Source of the DNA: Hyperoodon ampullatus
Lineage: Eukaryota > Chordata > Mammalia > Artiodactyla > Ziphiidae
Length of the DNA: 64,000 nt
Reading direction: 5' to 3'
NCBI GenBank assembly: GCA_949752795.1
Contig: OX457071.1
Coordinates: 74,985,983 to 75,049,982 of the forward strand
Below the pieces are notes generated by a model. That model did no database searches. It was not told the origin of the DNA and saw only the letters and a program-made list of their open reading frames with translations. The translations under genes were made by a program, and so were the position numbers. Below, in pieces: positions 33,603 through 45,957 of this stretch. The stretch's first letter is position 1; every line of letters begins with the position of its first letter.

Positions 33603-35429
33603 AAATCAGGTCAAGAGTATTTGAGGGGAGAGAATAGTTTAAGGTAATGGCTTAGTATAGAAAACCCATAAATAGAACTCATTCATAAGACGCGAACACA
33701 ATACTTGGAGAGTTTTTACTTCCCTATACTACAAACCTGGCGACCAAGTAATTATCCACTGACGGAAACCTGGGAAAAATGTCTCTCAGCAAGACGATCA
33801 CGTCGCCGCGCGTGATCCCGCCCCGGAAACAGGGCCTTCCCCGCAGGGTCTTCAGTGCTCTCCATCCTGTTTCAGCGGGACCCGAGGGGCAGGGCTGGCT
33901 TGCCAGGGGAGAGGGCGCCCCTCTGGCGTCAGTGGGAACGTTATCTTTGGCCGCGAGAGACACCAGCTCCGCGTTAATAAAATTAGAGCGATGACACCGA
34001 CTCTGTCTGCAGCAGCTCCCACCAGCGGTGCAAATGCACATCTCCTGGGACAGAAGCCACAAATACCCTCTTCAATTTAACCGCTTCCTTCCAGGCCTTT
34101 CGATCACGTCCCCACTGCAAAATGTCTTAACAGCTGCTGTCGTCTTCCCCGTGAGACCCTGGCACAAGCCTCCTATAGAGGAAATAATCCCTACTTCCCA
34201 ATGCCGTACATTCCCCGAGACCTCAAGAGGAAGGGAGATTCTATTGACGTCATTGGGAATTTGGGATACAAGTGTCAAATTCAGACCCTGTTTCAGTATT
34301 ACCACAGCCGATTCGGATGGCACTTTCCGAGACACAGAAAGCTGGAAGAGTTTGACTTTTTAAGTCGCCTTCCTTGCTTGGTGGATTTTAACTCTTGGTC
34401 ATGAGTAAGGGGAGCGTAAAACCCAACTGCCTCCCCCTCCCTCAGGAGTCTGGGCCCAGGGCGGGGAAAAATGCCAAGTGCTGAGGCTGAAGGACCGTCC
34501 TTCTCGGCTCCCTGCAGACCTGCACCCTCAGCATCTCATCCCCACTCCTGATCCTTTCAGAAGTGTTTGCATTTTCCCAGGGGACCTTGGACCTAGAACA
34601 TGATGGGATGGCCCGAGCCTCTGCTGTCACCACACTACTGCCCGCCCCTGACATGGGCCTGGTCTGGACATCGGGGCCCCCAAAGCCCCTCAGAAAGGAG
34701 GACGCTGCTTCTTCACAGAGGCACCAATTCCTGAACCATCAGGGTGCAACCAGACACATTAAGGCCAGCAAGAAAGAGCCAGGATTGCACCTATAAACAG
34801 ACAGGAAAAGCTCATGGATTTCTCACAGTATGCAGTCCTTGAGGATGTATGACTTCCAGAGCGTTCTGGATAGTGAAAACAATCCAGGCTGCCCACAGAG
34901 ACAGATGTCACCGCGTCCTCAGGTGAGGAGTTGACCGCGGAGAAGAGAGGAACTCAGCCACAGCGGCTCCGGTCACTGACTGCTCTGGAGGGACCAGTGG
35001 GAGAGGGTGGCCCGCTTGGATTCAAGACCAGGAAGCTTCAACTGCTACGGAAACCTTAAACTTTCACAGTGGTTTGACCACGGCAATCTGAGGACACTGC
35101 TGTTCCTCCCATCTCTCCTTTATTTAGTACATGTTCACTGCGAACCTGCTGTGCCCTGGACGCCGGCTAGGCAGGGGTAACACCGCGACTTACAAACTAG
35201 CCTTTGCCAACATCGGTTTCCCATCTAACACCGTGCTCCCCACCCACCCAGGTGCCCGACCAGACATCTGCGTGGCTGGCCGGCCTCCTGTCTCCCCCGC
35301 ATGCCCACACCTCATCAAGTCTCTCCTGTGAGCATCCATCCCTCCGACCCCGCTGCCATGCCCGGATGTGCCCCCCACGCATTCCTCTCCCGTGAACCCT
35401 TTCCTGACATCATCCCTTTCCTCTCCAAG
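33603..35429. other. Repeat-free sequence with regulatory-looking patch
   Basis: No SINE, L1 or LTR. The part 33780-33960 is CG-dinucleotide-containing and GC-rich. A minus-strand frame at 33724-34062 ends in the protein-like GGITRGDVIVLLRDIFPRF stretch, which I cannot assign to a family. Contains the CRE/CCAAT cluster annotated separately. Confidence 0.4.
34245..34256. promoter_or_regulatory. CRE palindrome with inverted CCAAT box
   Basis: A full TGACGTCA (34245-34252), the CREB/ATF consensus, overlaps by one base ATTGG (34252-34256), the reverse of the NF-Y CCAAT box. Such pairing is typical of promoters and enhancers. Only the motif is seen; activity is inferred. Confidence 0.4.
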
Positions 35430-35880
35430 CCTTTCCCCAGAGTGGAACCAGAGTCAAAACTCTCTAGAGCAAATCCCACTGTGGGACCTTAAAGTCCTTC
35501 AAAGGATCCTCCACCACCTTGCAGATGAAGTTCAAGTTGTTTAAGGGGGCTGGGCTTTCCCGCTCCCCAGACTGGACACGCCCAGCACCCCCCATCCCGC
35601 AGGCTCTCCTTCCAGGGCTCTGCTCAGGCTGCTTCCGGTGCCCTGAACCCTCGTGTCACCCACACCCTCCTTCACACGACTCAGTCTTACGTAGAGCCTC
35701 CTCTGGCCGCCACGTCCGGGTGCCCCCTCCCGGGCTCCCCTCCCCCCGCTGCCACGGCACCTACGCATCACTCTGAACAAGCCTGTCGGCTCATCTGGAT
35801 CCTCCCAGCCCCCCAGCACATCATCAGGGCCTGCACACAGCAAGTAATCAACAAGCGTCCCGATGGATGGAGGAGAACAC
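35430..35880 (+). mobile_element. L2 LINE 3' part
   Basis: 'aagtccttcaaaggatcctc', 'gatgaagttcaagttgttta', 'ctctgctcaggctgcttccg' and 'gcctgcacacagcaagtaat' follow L2 in sense order. Confidence 0.75.
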
Positions 35881-37149
35881 AGATGAGTGGCCCCTCCCTC
35901 CCTTGTGCTTCTAGACTTATCATCTGTGATCAATAAAGTGAACTGATAACTTTCATGCAGGTCATAGAATCATAGATGAGGGATTTTCTTGGATACTCCC
36001 AACTTCAAGGTCTCCACTCCTCTAAGCCCCTAACCTTCAAAGTGTCATGGCTGCAACTAGCTAGGAAATGCCTCAAATCAGTGGGCGATAGTCCCTTAAA
36101 AAATAAGTATATGTTAGAAAAATATATTTCAAGACCATGTGTTCCCGTTGGGTCCTGGGAAAATATGGTGGACACACACACAGAGGGAAGTCCCCACCTC
36201 GCTCTAGAGAAAGCTGGCCTGGAAAGAAAACATCTGGATGCAGAGGTGATGAAAACTGATGCAAGGTCACCCAGGGAGCTCCTGGCAAAGGTGGAGGTAA
36301 GACTCTATAACCCACACAGCTCAACCTGAATTCTGCTTAGCGATGTTTCTTCCATATTCTCTCCAGCACCAGTCCGCTCCAGCTCAGTCCTACTAACCAA
36401 GATGGACTGTTTCATGGAACAAGAACCATTCTACCAAGGAAGCCCCTCTAGGTGGGTATGGGCAACTTAAAATTCAGAGGACCCTATTTCCACTAGAGTC
36501 TTGAATTGGCACCCAGCCAGACTCAGCAGCCACCCTCTACTGAAAGGCAGAGAAAGAATGAGACAAGCGGAGACAAGTCCTCCGCTTGTTTTGATGCAGA
36601 CCCAGGAGCCAGCAGCCCGGCAAACCAACAGGGAAGACGAGCTATTTGTAAAGGGCACGTTCAATCAATCCTGCCCTTTCACCCACTCAGAAAGACACAT
36701 CTCCCAACACACAGAGGCCCTGCGGCCACGACGCCTGCTCGTGGCTGATTTCCTGGCTCTCACACACATCCGCTGCCTTTACCCCCTGAACCAAAAAGCA
36801 CATGTCTTTGTCACTCACAATCTGGCCTAAAGTGTATTCATTGCTAAAAAGAAGAACAGCTTGAAGCAGAAGAATAGGGACGAAAAATGGTTATTTTGGG
36901 AGAAAAAAGCTTTGGGCTGCCTCTTAAAGGAAACAAAAGCCTCCTATCACAGCCTGAGCAAGCGTTTATTAATAATATTGCTGCGAGCCTTTTTTCCAGA
37001 TGCGATTTATAACCCGAGAGACACAAGCAGCTGCGCCGGCGAGGCAAAGCCTGGGAGAAAACGCTGCTTCTATGACAGCATCATGCCAGCAATCTGCAGA
37101 TCCCAGTTTTAACACTTTCAGTAAAAAGAACAACGATCCCTTTCGTTTG
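35881..37149. other. Repeat-poor sequence
   Basis: A weak reversed MIR trace lies at 36230-36360 ('gcaaggtcacccagggagct'). The part 36850-37120 has TTTATTAATAAT and GCGATTTATAAC, homeodomain-like A/T motifs in otherwise complex sequence, as seen in conserved non-coding elements. Conservation cannot be tested here. Confidence 0.35.
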
Positions 37150-37310
37150 TATAATACTGAACCATTTTAAAGGGCTTCTGCGTACGTTTCATTTTATCCT
37201 CATGACTCTGCTAACACTGGAAGGGCAATAACATATTCAAATTTTACAGAAAGAATAGGCGTCTCAGAGCAGGTAGGGACCCCGTCTCATTTCCCAGCTG
37301 GGTGGCACTA
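37150..37310 (-). mobile_element. MIR SINE
   Basis: 'cattttatcctcatgactct' and 'aaattttacagaaagaatag' are the reversed MIR 3' half. Confidence 0.6.
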
Positions 37311-38179
37311 TGTGCTAATCGATTCATCTTTGTAAAAACCCAGTGTGGCAGTTGTTCAGTGAATTGAATAAAAGTCAACCATTAATGACAGCTGAGGACG
37401 TGATAATAAGAAAGAGACACTAAATAATAAAAGACCCATCGTGGAGCCGGGCAGTAACAGAACCCACGTGCACTCAGACTGTCACCTCTTGACCTTCCCC
37501 ACGCTTTCAATAAAACGTATCGCGTTGTATGGGACCTAAATCTACACAGATCTCCCTCCTCTCCTCACTCTACCCGGTGGCGGCCACCGTCCAGCCCCCA
37601 GCACCACACCCCAGACTCCACGGCGAATCCACGGCGCCAGCCGGCCAGTGTTTCTGTTCCCCAGATGGGGGCCTGAGCCTGACTACACCTCACGTTGTGT
37701 GGACTCAGCACTGAAAAAGTGGAACCAGGGACATGCTGGCTGCTCCTCCGTGCAACGGAATTTGATAGCTTTATTTTTTAATCCGGGTACTTATATATGG
37801 TACATTATGATAGATGGTTGCTTGTTGGCGTTTTTCAAACCACATTCTCAACCACGAACAGGTATTGAGGGAAAGGCCCCTGCAGCCCACTGTGATCTCC
37901 CCCGAGCTCTGCAGCCCCTAACACAGACTGCTCCAGGGTGCCCACCATGGCCAAGACACCTCCTGCACAGCATCCTGCAAGGGCCAAGAACGTAAACATC
38001 CATGCAAGTAGGTTTCTTTTCTTCCCCAAAGAGCAAAACTAACCCAACGGGCTTCAACTTAAATTATCTTTCACACTTGTTTAATGCCTAAGATGTTCAA
38101 CGCACTGAAAGAGAGGTAAGGTGAGCCTCCTGCCTTCAAGGACCCACAAGGAGAGTTGAGTAATTTAAATCCTTCTAGG
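37311..38179. other. Unassigned sequence
   Basis: No repeat or gene recognised with confidence. Confidence 0.3.
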
Positions 38180-38335
38180 ATAGCGTTTTGTTAACTGACT
38201 TTCCTGCCATGTCCTTCACTAGACTAAGAGCTTCTAGGGGTCAGGGATTATGATTTTTAGTTTGTTTAACCCGGTCATAGCTCAGCGCCTGGCACTTTGG
38301 AGGCCTTCAACAAATGTTACTGAATGATGAATAAA
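38180..38335 (+). mobile_element. L2 LINE 3' end
   Basis: 'agactaagagcttctagggg', 'cagcgcctggcactttggag' and 'caacaaatgttactgaatga' match the L2 terminus. Confidence 0.75.
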
Positions 38336-38344
38336 CAGAATAAC

Positions 38345-38938
38345 TAAATAGTTTTTTTAATTGAAGTACAGTTGATTTACAATGTTGTGTTAATTTCTGC
38401 TGTACAGAAAAGTAATTCAGTTACACATATATATATATGTTCTTTTTTATGTATATATTCTTTTCATTTTTGGTTTATCATAGGATATTGGATGTAGTTC
38501 TCTGTGCTCCGCAGTAGGACCTTGTTGTTTATCCATCCTGTATACACTAGTTTGCATCTGCTGACCCCAACCTCCCACTCCATCCCTCTCCCAACCCCCT
38601 CCCCCTTGGCAACCACCAGTCTGTTCTCTATGTCCATGATTCTGTTTCTGTTTCATAGGTAGGTTCATTTGTGTCATATTTTAGATTCCACATATAAGTG
38701 ATATATGATATTTGTCTTTCTCTTTCTGACTTACTTCACTTAGTATGATAATCTCAGGTCCATCCATGTTGCTGCAAATGGCATGATTTCATCCTTTTTT
38801 ATGGCTGAGTAGTATTCCATTGTATATATGTACCACATCTTCATCTATTCATCTGTCGATGGACATTTAGGTTGTTCCCATGTCTTGCCTATTGTAAACA
38901 GCGCTGCTATGAACATAGGGGTGCATGTGTCTTTTTTT

Positions 38939-38970
<32 letters not shown>

Positions 38971-39448
38971 GGCTGTGTTGGGTCTTCGTTTCTGTGGGGG
39001 GGCTTTCTCTAGTTGCAGTAAGTGGGGGCCACTTTTCATCATGGTGCGCAGGCCTCTCACTATCGTGGCCTCTCTTGTTGCGGAGCACAAGCTCCAGACG
39101 TGCAGGCTCAGTAGTTGTGGCTCACGGGCCTAGTTGCTCCGCGGCACGTGGGATCTTCCCAGACCAGGGCTCGAACCCATGTCCCCTGCATTGGCAGGCA
39201 GATTCTCAACCACTGAGCCACCAGGGAAGCCCTGTCTTTTTGAATTATAGTTTTGTCTGGATTTATATCCAGGAGTGGGATTGCTGGATCATATGGTAAT
39301 TCTATTTTTAGTTTTCTGAGGAACCTCCATAGTGTTTTCCACAATGGCTGCACCAATTTACATTCCCACCAACAGTGAGGAGGGTTCCCTTTTCTCCACA
39401 CCCTCTCCAGGATTTGTTATTTGTAGACTTTTAAATGATGGCCATTCT
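38345..39448 (-). mobile_element. L1 LINE, 5'-truncated, carrying a SINE
   Basis: Reverse of the young 3' UTR ('attgaagtacagttgattta', 'ctatgtccatgattctgttt') and ORF2 end ('atggctgagtagtattccat', 'acattcccaccaacagtgag'), ending at 'gatggccattctg'. Split by the SINE at 38937-39232. Its 5' end coincides with the start of a plus-strand SINE. Confidence 0.94.
38937..39232 (-). mobile_element. CHR-family SINE, intermediate form, nested in L1
   Basis: (TTTA)n tail and intermediate body ending 'ccaccagggaagccc'. TSD TGTCTTTTT at 38928-38936 and 39233-39241; the L1 reads continuously when it is removed. Confidence 0.97.
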
Positions 39449-39661
39449 GGGCTTCCCTGGTGGCGCAGTGGTTGAGAGTCCGCCTGCCAATGCAGGGAAC
39501 GTGGGTTCGTGCCCTGGTCCGGGAAGATCCCACATGCTGCGGAGCGGTTGAGCCTGTGAGCCATGGCCGCTGAGCCTGCGCATCCAGAGCCTGTGCTCCA
39601 CAACGGGAGAGGCCACAGCAGTGAGAGGCCCGCGTACCGCAAAAAAAAAAAAAAAAAAAAA
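39449..39661 (+). mobile_element. CHR-family SINE, compact form
   Basis: Compact body and A tail. It begins exactly where the minus-strand L1 ends, and the right flank ('ttaatcccactaagact') is not L1. No TSD found. Confidence 0.96.
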
Positions 39662-39889
39662 ATTAATCCCACTAAGACTGTCATTTGACTTTCCAAAGAC
39701 ATTTGTATTCACACAGACAGAGTTTGTATTATATGAAGAGAAGTTAACAGTCTAGCTAGGGATAAAATAAAATGTTGGAGGGTCAGGGCCCTATAGTCCT
39801 AGTATATTGTTCTTGAAATAATTACACTATCACATTCATGTCATTGTGTTAATTATTAATTTGATAATGATTCGTAAGTAGCCCTGCGT

Positions 39890-40045
39890 TTCAGGTCGTG
39901 TGAGGTGCTCTCAGTAGTCATGAGGTAGGGAGGATTATCACTACGTTTTACAGGTGAGGACAGTGGCACTGAAGAGTAGGTCACTTCCCCAAGGACACCC
40001 AGCGAGGACGCATCAGGATCAAACCTAAAAGCAGGTCTGTCTCCA
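39890..40045 (-). mobile_element. MIR SINE
   Basis: 'cactacgttttacaggtgag' and 'cttccccaaggacacccagc' are the reversed MIR core. Confidence 0.7.
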
Positions 40046-40048
40046 CAA

Positions 40049-40180
40049 AAACCTGCACACAGATGTTTAGAGCTTTATTCACAATTGCTGAAACTTGGAA
40101 TCAACCTTTGGTAGGTGAATGGATAAATAAACTGTGGGACATCTAGACAATAGAACATTGTTCAGGGATTTTTAAAGAAA
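40049..40180 (+). mobile_element. L1M fragment, left half
   Basis: 'acctgcacacagatgtttag', 'ttcacaattgctgaaacttg' and 'ggtgaatggataaataaact' are L1M ORF2 end. It continues after two SINEs at 40690. Confidence 0.8.
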
Positions 40181-40189
40181 GAAGGAGGG

Positions 40190-40540
40190 GGTCTTCCCTG
40201 GTGGTGCAGTGGTTAAGAATCCGCCTGCCAATGCAGGGGACACGGGTTCGAGCCCTGGTCCAGGAAGATCCCACATGCCGCAGAGCAACTAAGCCCGTGC
40301 GCCACAACTACTGAGCCTGCACTCTAGAGCCCGTGAGCCACAACTACTGAGCCCGCGTGTCACAACTACTGAAGCCCGCAGGCCTAGAGCCCGTGCTCCA
40401 CAACAAGAGAAGCCACCGCAATGAGAAGCCCACGCACCGCAACGAATAGGAGCCCCCGGTCGCCACAACCAGAGAAAACCCGTGTGCAGCAACGAAGACC
40501 CAGCGCAGCCAAAAATAAATAAATTTATTGAAAAAAAAAG
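40190..40540 (+). mobile_element. CHR-family SINE, long form
   Basis: Long form, nested in L1M. TSD AAAGAAAGAAGGAGGG at 40174-40189 and 40541-40556. Confidence 0.97.
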
Positions 40541-40553
40541 AAAGAAAGAAGGA

Positions 40554-40690
40554 GGGACTCCCCAGGCGTCCAGTGGTTAAGACTCTGCGCTTCCACTGTA
40601 GGGGGCGTGGGTTCGATCCCTGGTGGGGGAACTAAGATCCTGCAAGTCATGCTGTGCGGTGGGGTGAGGGGACGGGGGGGAGGAAGGAAG
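40554..40690 (+). mobile_element. CHR-family SINE, short older form
   Basis: GGGACTCCCCAGGCGTCCAG head, 'cttccactgtagggggcgtg', and a G-rich rather than A-rich end (40669-40687). Directly follows the long SINE. Confidence 0.88.
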
Positions 40691-40870
40691 TGAGCTATAA
40701 GCCATGAAAAGAACCTTAAATGCATATCACTAAGCAAAAGAAGCCAATCTGAAAAGGCTACATTCTGTGTTATTCCAACAAAAGAATATTCTGGAAAAGG
40801 CAAAACTGTGGAGACAGTAAAAAAGATCAGTGGTTGGCAGGGGCTGGGGGTGGCGGAGGGGAATGAGTTA
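40690..40870 (+). mobile_element. L1M fragment, right half
   Basis: 'tatcactaagcaaaagaagc', 'tattctggaaaaggcaaaac' and 'gatcagtggttggcaggggc' resume the L1M interrupted at 40180. Confidence 0.8.
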
Positions 40871-42140
40871 GCGGACCACAGCGGGCAGTGATGCATGTCA
40901 CTACACATTTGTCACCATGTGACACTACAGCACTAACTTCAGAGTTAACACACACGTCATCACATCCCAGGTGCCACCTCCCTGGCCTCAGTATAATACC
41001 GCTGGCATTATCCTGGTGTGTCCTGTCAACACACCATCCTGCATAGAAGAGCCTGGATGAGGGACTTAGAAGCACAGAATACCACTCCCACCCTGAGCAT
41101 CTTGCCAATACTCCATAGACACACCCATAAAGCCCAGATCTCTACTGAAATCACATACTGCAGATCACACAGCTCTTCCTTATACAGACTTACCGACTAA
41201 GAGTCACATGATATCCCTAAAGCAAAATATCCACACACCACTGATGCAATTTATCAGACCACCAATAACAACACAAGCATCATCCTGGTTACCAGCACTG
41301 TACATATGATCACAGTCCAAAGTTTCATCAATGTAGTTTAGAAGAAATTCCTAAAAACTCAAAGTCATGAACAACCTAAAAAGTCTCACTTCATCCCCCA
41401 GTAATAAAACTTACCTTGTTTTCTCAACAAGACTCAGTACCACTAACAGCCTGATGGTGTTTGAACATTACCTACTTGGATTTTTTTTCTTTCGTATCTA
41501 CTTCTTCCATTTTTTCTGGGACACTCATTGAAGAAAGTAATACATTACGGAGAAAATAGACACTAAGAGAGAAACATTTAAAAAATGTGTTGCTTAAAAA
41601 AAAAAAACCCAACTCAACGCCAATTAATGACTGGCCTCTGGGAAGACGATGCCACTGGTTGTGAAGGAGGCTGACGTGCCAGCTGCTCGCCCCGGACAGA
41701 GCAGCACGTGGTCAGAAGTTCATTCAACCATAAATCGCAAGTCTATAATGTCTGAAGATCCTCCCTGCAAAGATCAACGGATAATATCTGACAACGAAGA
41801 CTCTCAAGCAACTAGGTTTTATGAGACATTAGGTTCAAAGAAATACAGTAGGACTTTGCAGTATTATGACCCAGTTCGTTTTCCAAATTAATTCTAGGTG
41901 GATCTTAGATTGTGCCCAGGGGAGATTTTCCCTCAGTGTAAGAGGAAGACAAAACAACCCTGACAAGAACACAGCCAGAGCCTGAAGACACAGGCCGTGG
42001 TCTCCATCAGCATCCCTGGAGCCCCGGCGCGTCCTGGCTTCACCCCTCCCAGCCTTGCTTCCTGCTGGATGATTTTATTCCTGAAAGTCTGTAATTCCAT
42101 GAACAGTTGATCAAAACTGTTTGGACAAGATGATCTGTCA
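40871..42140. other. Unassigned sequence
   Basis: No common repeat recognised. An 80-codon plus frame (41649-41891) has ordinary protein-like composition but no identifiable family. Confidence 0.3.
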
Positions 42141-42440
42141 TCGTGTTGTCCAACAGAAATAGAATGCAACATTTAAACATATGCAATCTGAAATTTTCGG
42201 TAGCCACGCTAAAAGAAGAAACATTTTAATGGTATATTTTTTATTAAACCTGACATAGCCAAAATATTATTTCAATATATAACACGCATAAAATATTATT
42301 AATGAATGTTTTACATTCCGTTTCCGTCATAAGTCTTCACAATCCAGCGTGTACTTTCTGCTTATACGAAGCTTGCTTCTGACTCATTCATTGTGCCCAG
42401 CAGCCCTGTGCGCCTGGCGGCTCCACACTGGATGGCACAG
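42141..42440. mobile_element. Non-autonomous DNA transposon fossil (hAT/MER type)
   Basis: 'gttgtccaacagaaatagaa', 'gaaattttcggtagccacgc' and 'tattttttattaaacctgac' follow a common mammalian MER element starting approximately CAGTGCTGTCCAATAGAA. I recall the family sequence but not its exact name. Confidence 0.6.
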
Positions 42441-42629
42441 ACCTAGGGGGATGCCTTCAGCTCTGATAACGTCTGACTCTGTGCAGATATCCTGAGCCCC
42501 CTGAAGGACAAATACCGGACCAGCAAGATGGAAACACAACTCTCCTACTTGCCCACCATCAGAAAGCTCCTCCTCCCTCGCCTCTCACCCGCCTGGTGTC
42601 CAGCTCTCCAGATCATGTTTCCATAGTCA

Positions 42630-42800
42630 CGCTCCCTTTTCATCTCTGACGTTGCCCTGGCTCAGGCCATCATTATTTCCCACCTGGGATATTGCAGCAG
42701 CCCCTAACTGTGCGCTTTGTTCGCAATCTTCACTTATCCCGTGTTTCCATCCAGCCCGATGCATTTTCACGGGAGGCCCCTCCTCAGTCACCTGCCCACG
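42630..42800 (+). mobile_element. L2 LINE fragment
   Basis: 'ggccatcattatttcccacc' and 'gatattgcagcagcccctaa' match the L2 coding region. Confidence 0.65.
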
Positions 42801-43135
42801 CTGGTGTTTCCCCTCCCGAAACAACGGGCCTGAACCCTAACTCAGAATCAGAGCCGAGTAACGCATTTCCAAGCATCAGGAAGGGTCCACGTGAACACGA
42901 GCGCAGAATGGACCCAGAGCATCTATTTGTTATCTGAACCAGTAAAAATGAACAGCTCAGGTACCCTGGGGAAGGGACAGGTAGGGCAGGGGACACAACG
43001 GAAACCGCATGATCGTACACTTCTAGCAATTTGGCTACACTCCACTGCTGAGTGAGTCCCCTGAGATTCCAGAGGACAGACGATCATGCAGCTTGTTTGC
43101 TAGATATATAGTAACTACCTCTTTGGGGGTTTAAA

Positions 43136-43650
43136 GATGGACAACCTAAATGTCCAGCAACAGATGAATGGATAAAGAAGGTGTGGTATATACATATATA
43201 TACTCAGCCATAATAAAGAATGAAATAATGCCATTTGCAGCAACATGGATGGACCTAGAGATTATCATACTAAGTAAGTCAGAAAGAGAAAGATAAATAT
43301 CATATGTTACCACTTATATGTGGAATCTAAAATGTGACACAAATGAACCTATCTGTGAAACAGAAACAGACTCACAGACAAAAGGAACAGACCTGTGGTT
43401 GCCAAGGGGGACGGGGTGGGGGAAGGAAGGATTGGGAGGGTGGGATTAGCAGATGCAAACTAGTGTATATAGAGAGAATGGATAAACAACAAGGTCCTAC
43501 TGCAGAGCACAGGGAACTATATTCAATATCCTGTGATAAACCATAATGGAAAAGAATATGAAAAAGAATATATGTATAACTGAATCATTTTGCTGTACAG
43601 CAAACTTAACACAATGTTGTAAATCAACTATACTTCAATAAAAAAATTTT
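43136..43650 (+). mobile_element. L1 LINE, 5'-truncated 3' end
   Basis: 'aacctaaatgtccagcaaca' to 'caactatacttcaataaaaa', same young family as 5978-6692. Confidence 0.94.
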
Positions 43651-45334
43651 TTTTAATTCTGTAGCTTTAAAACCAAAGTTATGTTTCCTCAGTGCATTTA
43701 GAATACAGAAAATAAGAAAATGGAAAAGAGTCTTAAACAAGGATAATCATGATGAGGCTAAAAATAGTTGATAAGAGGCCTGATCCTGCAGCGCCCTGAC
43801 CTGAATAAATCACCCAGCAGTGAGCTGTTTTCCGCTTTGAATGAACATCTCCCTGGTATGAAGGTGTCATCTAAGCTGGGGAAAAAGCAAGCGTCTTTGT
43901 GCTTAGGGTCTGGAATGAGATTTCAAACGTCAGAACAGAGACGTGCTGACTCCACGTGTTGTTCGCTCACCCTGGTTCCCCATATGATCAGTCTCGGTGA
44001 CGCGCTTAAAATACCGCAGTTATCGTGGCATCCTCAGTGCTACTGACGGCTAACACGGAGACAGAAGAGGGAAAGGGCCTCCCAAACGCTCCATCAAAAT
44101 GTGGGAAATGTGCCGTTTGCTTATTATTTGGCATGAGATGACGAGAGACTGGAAAACGTCCTTGCAAATGTAAAACCTCTAGATCAAAGTTAATCAGGAT
44201 CAGATTGCTTTTTAGGGTGAAATTTGATGATACATCAGATTTCCATTCTTACAGAGAGGCAGTGAGCAAGGTAAGAGATGAACCGTCAGAGCAAGAGACC
44301 TGCACACAGAAACAACACACCACACACACACACAAGCACGCACACTTCTGACACAGTGAGCCCTCGACGACCACTGCTGATGAATGAACAGCACACGCAC
44401 TCTGGGGAACACAGCTAGCGGGCAGACCCAGGCAGCTGTGCCCGTGGGACTGTGTCCCTCTGCGCTGTCAGGGTATCCGTAGGTGCAACCAACCATCCTC
44501 ACTTCCAGGCGAGGGCTCTCTCCAAGGTCCTGCTTCTGCATTTGCCCCTTGATGATGGCGAGAAACTCCCAGGGCACGGATATGAGATCACTCTTATTTT
44601 TAGCCTTTCTTAATGGTTGTTAACATTTGCTCTAAGCACTTTTACCACCTAAATGGATGTAAATAATACCTTGTATGCAGTGTGATATTGACCAGAGGTT
44701 ATATTTAGTCAATGTCAAGATTCAGGGAGGAAAGGAACAGACCCATCTTTAAAGGGGCTCTGTACAAATCCTCCCATAAATGTTTGAAAACTTTTTAGAG
44801 AATAATTCTAACTTTAACTTTATTTTTAACTTAATCTTAATTATATAGAGAATAATTTAAATTTGTCTAGCTGGCACCTCGGTCAGATGAGGGTTTAAGA
44901 TAAAACATTCACTGTAAAAGTAAAATCAATGAATGATGAAATAACGGAAGCCATCAACTGAGATGCTTATTGACCCCTGCAGGATGAAAAATGGCCTTGG
45001 AGGCAGGACTACTTCTAACAGCAGGTGACAACCTTCAGAGACATCAGAGGATGGAAACTCTATCCATAATCAGAGCGCTAGCTGGGTAATCACATACACC
45101 CGATAATGACACAAAAAGAACACAAATTCTCCAGTGATGACGATGCAGTCATCTCCTAGTTAGGCCTCCATCATACGATGGAGACGGGAAAAGAGTGACA
45201 ACTGAAGTTTTGCCAATTCTGCTGTTTGCAGGGTAAGTATCCAGGTGGTGGAGTTGACCTTAGCTGATGAGAAAGATCAGACATGTCGATACGAGCTCGA
45301 CCATATCATAAAGCCTCTTACTGGGTCGAGTAAT
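43651..45334. other. Unassigned sequence with a short (CA)n
   Basis: About 1.7 kb without SINE or L1. A CA-rich run lies at 44315-44345. No gene recognised. Confidence 0.35.
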
Positions 45335-45510
45335 GAATGCACGCACGTTTATACACATTACTCACTAATCACAACCATCCCATGAAATACAAAATTTATT
45401 TTCATCCTCATCGGTAACAGACGTAGAGGAAGCTTTTAAATGTCATACAGGTAGCAAAGGACGGTGTCAAAATTTAAATCCACTTCTCTACGAGAGCCTG
45501 ATGTTTTAAA
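45335..45510 (-). mobile_element. MIR SINE
   Basis: 'aatcacaaccatcccatgaa', 'atcggtaacagacgtagagg' and 'gtcaaaatttaaatccactt' are the reversed MIR. Confidence 0.65.
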
Positions 45511-45754
45511 CCCCACATACACGAACTCTAAGAATCTTCCAAACATAATCTTAGACCCTTAGATCAAGTCCAAAAATAATCCATGACAAAGCTCGGTCAA
45601 ATCTTTATTTATTGAGTACCCACAGGATAGATAGTACAGAAAATGGAAGAAATTAGACCCAGTTCTTTATTTCCACTTGAGGAACAGAAAAGAATATAGA
45701 ATGAATGAATTTGTTCTGTGAATGCAGGCCTGATATTGAACTAGGCAGGTTGGA

Positions 45755-45905
45755 AATCGTGGAAAGCACCCTGGATTCGGAAATTACCTGGTCCTGCCCA
45801 AAGCTGACCAGCAAACAAGACACAGCTGGATTGTTTTTCTCTTCTGTGAAATGAGGGGATAAACGCTGAGAGCCCTTCCAGCCCTGACATTTGAGCGCTT
45901 CGCCC
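45755..45905 (+). mobile_element. MIR SINE
   Basis: 'accctggattcggaaattac' and 'tcttctgtgaaatgagggga' follow MIR in sense order. Confidence 0.55.
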
Positions 45906-45957
45906 TTTCAGCTGCCCCAATTCTCCTCATCCTTCCCTTGAAACTTGGGTCAGATTG

